From contig JBOHRE010000113.1 in assembly GCA_050732635.1 (NCBI GenBank), positions 1 to 9,473 on the forward strand: a DNA stretch of 9,473 bases, written 5' to 3'. This DNA is from JBOHRE01 sp050732635 (lineage in GTDB: Bacteria > Gemmatimonadota > Gemmatimonadetes > Longimicrobiales > RSA9). The translations under genes were made by a program, and so were the position numbers. The notes below the pieces were generated by a model. It had not been told where the DNA came from, did no database searches, and worked only from the letters and a program-made list of their open reading frames with translations. Positions 6,394-9,473 of the stretch are shown one piece after another. Positions within the stretch are counted from its first letter, which is position 1; each line of letters opens with the position of its first letter.

Positions 6394-6945
6394 ATGAGCG
6401 GGATACTCGTGCTGATCGCCCTCGCCGTGGTGCTCGGAATCTACATCATGGCGACCTACAACCGCCTCGTCGGGCTCCGGGTTCGCGCCGACAACGCCTG
6501 GTCCGACATCGATGTCCAGCTCAAGCGCCGCTACGACCTGATCCCGAACCTGGTCGAGACGGTCAAGGGCTACGCCGCGCACGAGCGCCAGACGCTCGAC
6601 GCCGTGATCGAGGCGCGCTCCCGCGCCATGGGCGCGACCGGTCCCACCGAGCGCGCGGTCGCCGAGAACCAGCTCACCGGCGCGCTGAAGTCGCTCTTCG
6701 CGCTCGCCGAGGCCTACCCGCAGCTCCGCGCCGTCGAGTCCTTCACCTCGCTCCAGAATTCACTGCAGCAGATCGAGCACGCGGTCCAGAACTCGCGCCG
6801 CTACTACAACGCCGTGGTCCGCGATCTGAACACGAAGATCCACCAGTTCCCGTCCAACTTCGTCGCCAGCATGTTCGACTTCGACGAGCGCGAGTTCTTC
6901 GCCGCCGACGAGACCGAGCGCGAGGCGCCGCAGGTCAACTTCTGA
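6394..6945 (+). CDS. lemA: LemA family protein
   Basis: The protein is 183 aa, normal for the family. A single N-terminal membrane anchor (about residues 3-20) is followed by the LemA signature YNRLVGLRVRADNAWSDIDV and LKRRYDLIPNLVETVKGYAA. A helical coiled region ends in the conserved AEAYPQLRAVESFTSLQ, NSRRYYNAVVRDLNT and FPSNFVASMFDF motifs. Most of the protein should be helical and extracytoplasmic. LemA is widespread but its biochemical role is not settled; it is commonly encoded next to DUF2207 membrane proteins or M48 peptidases. I chose the ATG at 6394 because GAGGA (6384-6388) lies 5 nt upstream; the adjacent ATG at 6391 would add one Met and is the alternative. The frame is open further upstream but overlaps the divergent permease gene. 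The DUF2207 gene in this window (1-1720) is the likely functional partner, unusually distant and on the other strand. Confidence 0.95.
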   Translation: MSGILVLIALAVVLGIYIMATYNRLVGLRVRADNAWSDIDVQLKRRYDLIPNLVETVKGYAAHERQTLDAVIEARSRAMGATGPTERAVAENQLTGALKSLFALAEAYPQLRAVESFTSLQNSLQQIEHAVQNSRRYYNAVVRDLNTKIHQFPSNFVASMFDFDEREFFAADETEREAPQVNF

Positions 6946-6952
6946 AACGCTG

Positions 6953-6994
6953 GCGTCGGCGTGACGTCGACGTCGGCATTGACGTTGACAGGTG
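6953..6994. repeat. Degenerate hexamer repeat with a 12-bp palindrome
   Basis: Just after lemA the sequence runs as about seven imperfect hexamers related to CGTCGA/CGTTGA (GCGTCG, GCGTGA, CGTCGA, CGTCGG, CATTGA, CGTTGA, CAGGTG). It contains the perfect palindrome GACGTCGACGTC at 6963-6974. It lies 160-200 nt upstream of the Sdh operon. It may be a cluster of regulator sites or only low-complexity drift. Confidence 0.4.
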
Positions 6995-6995
6995 A

Positions 6996-7019
6996 CGGCT
7001 GCGCGTACCGTCGCAGCCG
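6996..7019 (+). terminator. Hairpin between lemA and the Sdh operon
   Basis: CGGCTGCG (6996-7003) pairs perfectly with CGCAGCCG (7012-7019) around an 8-nt loop, about 50 nt after the lemA stop. No T tract follows, so it is either an atypical terminator for lemA or a regulatory hairpin. It separates lemA from the promoter-like sequence in front of the Sdh genes. Confidence 0.4.
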
Positions 7020-7043
7020 GAGCAACGCGATCCGCGGCGGCGC

Positions 7044-7072
7044 TTGCGGACACCCGAGCGCGCGCGTATTCC
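7044..7072 (+). promoter_or_regulatory. Candidate promoter of the Sdh operon
   Basis: TTGCGG (7044-7049) and TATTCC (7067-7072) are separated by exactly 17 nt. They share the most conserved TTG and TAT positions of sigma-70-type promoters. Transcription would begin near 7080, leaving a leader of about 75 nt. A second TTGACA (6985-6990) upstream lacks a good -10 at the right spacing. Confidence 0.3.
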
Positions 7073-7140
7073 TAGCCTCCCCCACCAACAGGTCGCACAA
7101 CGACGGCGGAGCGTCGACGCGTGACTCGTCAGAGGCGACC

Positions 7141-7146
7141 AGGAAG
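7141..7146 (+). promoter_or_regulatory. Ribosome binding site of the Sdh membrane anchor gene
   Basis: AGGAAG lies 8 nt before the ATG at 7155, a normal spacing. It supports this start codon. Confidence 0.55.
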
Positions 7147-7154
7147 CTGAGTGG

Positions 7155-7997
7155 ATGTCGACCGTCGCGCCGCGTCGCGCTGCCGCATTGCCCACGTTAC
7201 CCGCGCTGCCGCCTGGGCCCAAGCGCGGCTTCGGGCAGACCATGCGGCGCGATCCGTGGTGGGCCACGCCCGCGGCCGTGTTCGTCGCCCTCGCCGCATT
7301 CGTCGTCTACTCGACCTGGGCCGCGCTGCAGGGCGAGCACTACGCCCACGGCAACTACCTCTCGCCGTTCTACTCGCCGGAGCTGTGGGGCTCGACGCAC
7401 CACGCCTGGTTCGGCCCGCGGCCCGCGTGGTGGCCGTCATGGCTGCTCTTCTCGCCCGCCATCCTGATCCTCTGGATGCCCGGCGGGTTCCGCCTCACCT
7501 GCTACTACTACCGCGGCGCGTACTACAAGGCATTCTGGGCCGACCCGCCCGCCTGCACGGTGGGCGAGCCGCGCAAGCGCTACCTCGGCGAGCGGCACTT
7601 CCCGCTGATCCTGCAGAACGTGCACCGCTACTTCCTCTATATCGCGCTCTTGTTTCTGCTCGTGCTCTCGTATGATGTGTGGCGGGCAATGTGGTTCGAG
7701 GACCCGGCGACCGGCGCCGCACGCTTCGGCATCGGCGTGGGCACGCTCGTGCTCGCGGTCAACGTCGTGCTGCTCGGCGGCTATACGCTTGGCTGCCATT
7801 CGCTGCGGTACCTCATCGGCGGCCGCCTGGCGCAGCTTTCCCGGCATCCGATCCAGCACTCGGCCTATCGCGGTGTGAGCTGCCTCAACCGGCGCCATAT
7901 GTCGTGGGCCTGGTTCAGCCTGGTATGGGTCGCGTTCGCCGACATCTACGTGCGCCTGCTCAGCATGGGCGTGATCACCGATTTCCGCCTCTTCTGA
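7155..7997 (+). CDS. sdhC: Succinate dehydrogenase/fumarate reductase membrane anchor (cytochrome b type)
   Basis: The protein is 280 aa with five hydrophobic helices at about 38-58, 92-112, 155-173, 194-212 and 250-270. It is directly upstream of the flavoprotein gene (39-nt gap), so they form one operon. The size and order (anchor, flavoprotein, and expected iron-sulfur subunit) match the Sdh1-type cluster known from mycobacteria, where a single large anchor replaces the usual SdhC/SdhD pair. Distinctive sequence includes TCYYYRGAYYKAFWADPPAC, with Cys116 and Cys134, and several histidines near helix ends: H148, H157, H215, H231, H235 and H248. H157, H215 and H248 are reasonable heme b ligand candidates, but I cannot assign pairs. 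The subunit should bind heme and quinone and hold the catalytic dimer at the cytoplasmic membrane face. The family call rests on context plus topology; the symbol sdhC follows convention. Confidence 0.82.
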   Translation: MSTVAPRRAAALPTLPALPPGPKRGFGQTMRRDPWWATPAAVFVALAAFVVYSTWAALQGEHYAHGNYLSPFYSPELWGSTHHAWFGPRPAWWPSWLLFSPAILILWMPGGFRLTCYYYRGAYYKAFWADPPACTVGEPRKRYLGERHFPLILQNVHRYFLYIALLFLLVLSYDVWRAMWFEDPATGAARFGIGVGTLVLAVNVVLLGGYTLGCHSLRYLIGGRLAQLSRHPIQHSAYRGVSCLNRRHMSWAWFSLVWVAFADIYVRLLSMGVITDFRLF

Positions 7998-8036
7998 TCG
8001 GGTTCGGCATACCGTGCCGCGGCTGACTCCGTCTGC

Positions 8037-9473
8037 ATGAGCTACGAGACGCACGACTACGACGTGCTCGTGATCGGCGCCGGCGGCGCCGGGCTGCGCG
8101 CCGCGATCGCCGCATCCGCCGAGGGTGTTTCGGTCGGTCTCGCCTGCAAGTCGCTGCTCGGCAAGGCGCACACGGTCATGGCCGAAGGCGGAGTCGCCGC
8201 CGCGCTGGCCAACGTCGACGAGCGCGACAGCTGGCGCGTCCACTTCGCCGATACGATGCGCGGCGGACAGTACCTCAACAACTGGCGGATGGCCGAGCTG
8301 CACGCGCGCGAGGCGCCGGCTCGCGTCAACGAGCTGGAGGCCTGGGGTGCGCTGTTCGACCGAACGACCGACGGCCGCATCCTGCAGCGCAACTTCGGCG
8401 GCCACGCCTATCCCCGCCTCGCGCACGTCGGCGACCGCACCGGCCTCGAGATGATCCGCACGCTGCAGGACCACGGTGTGCACCGTGGCGTACGCGTCCA
8501 CATGGAATGCACGATCACCTCGCTCATCACGGCCGATGGCCGCGTGGTCGGCGCGTTCGGCTATGAGCGCGAGCGCGGCCGGTTCCTCGTGTTCCGGGCG
8601 GCCGCGGTCGTGCTCGCCACCGGCGGCATCGGCCGGGCGTTCCGCATCACATCCAACTCCTGGGAGTACACTGGCGACGGGCATACGCTGGCGTACGAGG
8701 CCGGCGCCGACCTGATCGACATGGAGTTCGTGCAGTTCCATCCGACAGGCATGGTCTGGCCGCCCAGCGTGCGCGGCATCCTGGTCACCGAAGGTGTGCG
8801 CGGCGAGGGCGGCATCCTGCTGAACGCGGAGGGGCGGCGCTTCATGTTCGAGGAGATCCCGCCGCTCTACCGCGAGCAAACCGCTGCTGATCCGGAGGAA
8901 GGCTGGCGTTACGTGCTGGGCGACAGGCAGGCCCGCCGGCCGCCCGAGCTGCTGACCCGCGACCACGTCGCCCGCTGCATCGTGCGCGAGATCAAGGAGG
9001 GCCGCGGCTCGCCGCACGGCGGCGTGTTCCTCGACATCGCCTGGATCAAGGAGAAGCTGCCCGACGCCGATGAGCACATCAGGAAGAAGCTGCCGAGCAT
9101 GTACCATCAGTTCAAGCAGCTCGCAGACATCGATATCACGCAGGAGCCCATGGAAGTCGGGCCGACCACGCACTACATCATGGGCGGCATCCGCGTCGAC
9201 GCGGACAGTCAGATGTCGACCGTGTCGGGCCTGTTCGCCGCCGGTGAGTGCGCCGCCGGGCTGCACGGCGCGAACCGGCTGGGTGGCAACTCGCTGTCCG
9301 ACCTGCTGGTCTTCGGCAAACGCGCGGGCGAGTACGCCGCACAGTGGTCGCGGCAGAACCGCCGGGTCGAGGCGCCGGAAACGGCCGTGACAGCGGCAGC
9401 GCTGCGCGCGGTCCGGCCGTTCGGCGAGAGCGACGCGCCGCTCACCATCGGGGCGGCCGGCGCCGGCTGGGGC
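8037..9473 (+). CDS. sdhA: Succinate dehydrogenase/fumarate reductase flavoprotein subunit, 3' end cut off by the window
   Basis: There are 479 codons, open to the window edge; full-length relatives are about 570-650 aa. It carries out succinate/fumarate interconversion with FAD and passes electrons to the iron-sulfur subunit. Visible landmarks: the dinucleotide-binding motif DVLVIGAGGAGLRAAI (residues 8-23); KAHTVMAEGG with H45, the position that carries covalent FAD in this family; ATGGIGRAF; QFHPTG with H235; TEGVRGEGG with E252 and R255; RDHVAR with R308, the expected catalytic proton-shuttle arginine; HYIMGGI with H379; and HGANRLGGNSL with R414, a substrate-binding arginine. All key residues are present, so the enzyme looks functional. 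The start ATG has no strong Shine-Dalgarno, but it begins right before the FAD motif and 39 nt after the anchor gene, consistent with coupled translation. Sequence alone does not settle whether it works mainly as dehydrogenase or reductase. Confidence 0.95.
   Translation, partial: MSYETHDYDVLVIGAGGAGLRAAIAASAEGVSVGLACKSLLGKAHTVMAEGGVAAALANVDERDSWRVHFADTMRGGQYLNNWRMAELHAREAPARVNELEAWGALFDRTTDGRILQRNFGGHAYPRLAHVGDRTGLEMIRTLQDHGVHRGVRVHMECTITSLITADGRVVGAFGYERERGRFLVFRAAAVVLATGGIGRAFRITSNSWEYTGDGHTLAYEAGADLIDMEFVQFHPTGMVWPPSVRGILVTEGVRGEGGILLNAEGRRFMFEEIPPLYREQTAADPEEGWRYVLGDRQARRPPELLTRDHVARCIVREIKEGRGSPHGGVFLDIAWIKEKLPDADEHIRKKLPSMYHQFKQLADIDITQEPMEVGPTTHYIMGGIRVDADSQMSTVSGLFAAGECAAGLHGANRLGGNSLSDLLVFGKRAGEYAAQWSRQNRRVEAPETAVTAAALRAVRPFGESDAPLTIGAAGAGWG

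Noticed and set aside
7437..9266. Minus-strand open frame of 609 codons
   Set aside because: It is antisense to the clear Sdh anchor and flavoprotein genes. Its length reflects high GC in the third codon positions of the real genes.
1..9473. CRISPR array, tRNA, rRNA or toxin-antitoxin/defence genes
   Set aside because: No regularly spaced repeats, cloverleaf-like segment, rRNA-like sequence or small co-directional toxin-antitoxin pair was seen on either strand.

Overview
The window is high-GC bacterial DNA. Its gene mix suggests a Gemmatimonadota- or Acidobacteriota-like soil or environmental bacterium: a duplicated MacB/FtsX orphan permease (ADOP type), a PEP-CTERM secreted protein, a LemA/DUF2207 pair, and an Sdh1-like succinate dehydrogenase. 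The phylum is an inference from gene content only.

Layout. A minus-strand DUF2207 membrane protein runs off the left edge (1-1720). A gene-poor stretch of about 600 nt follows (1721-2318). It holds an AT-rich promoter-like core between short inverted repeats, and by eye it is less GC-rich than the flanks. Two plus-strand genes come next: an unrecognised four-helix membrane protein (2319-2843) and a small PEP-CTERM protein with a very strong ribosome binding site (3023-3592). The gap between them carries two consecutive stable hairpins. The PEP-CTERM gene converges on a large minus-strand ABC-type permease (3804-6221), with hairpins on both sides of the convergence point. The permease diverges from lemA (6394-6945). 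A 209-nt gap with degenerate hexamer repeats, a 12-bp palindrome and a hairpin leads to a succinate dehydrogenase/fumarate reductase operon: membrane anchor (7155-7997) and flavoprotein (8037 to the right edge, incomplete).

How the genes fit together. The Sdh pair is a clear respiratory module: FAD-linked succinate/fumarate chemistry coupled to the quinone pool through a five-helix, histidine-rich anchor. The iron-sulfur subunit is expected just past the right edge. LemA and DUF2207 proteins are usually encoded side by side; here they are about 4.7 kb apart on opposite strands, with the low-GC pair and the permease between them. The permease has no ATPase gene beside it, which is normal for ADOP proteins. 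The PEP-CTERM protein should be processed by an exosortase encoded elsewhere.

I found no CRISPR array, tRNA, rRNA, transposase or prophage gene. I see no convincing new multi-gene system. The items most worth a second look are the split LemA/DUF2207 pair around a compositionally different segment, the structured leader of the PEP-CTERM gene, and the palindrome/repeat region upstream of the Sdh operon.
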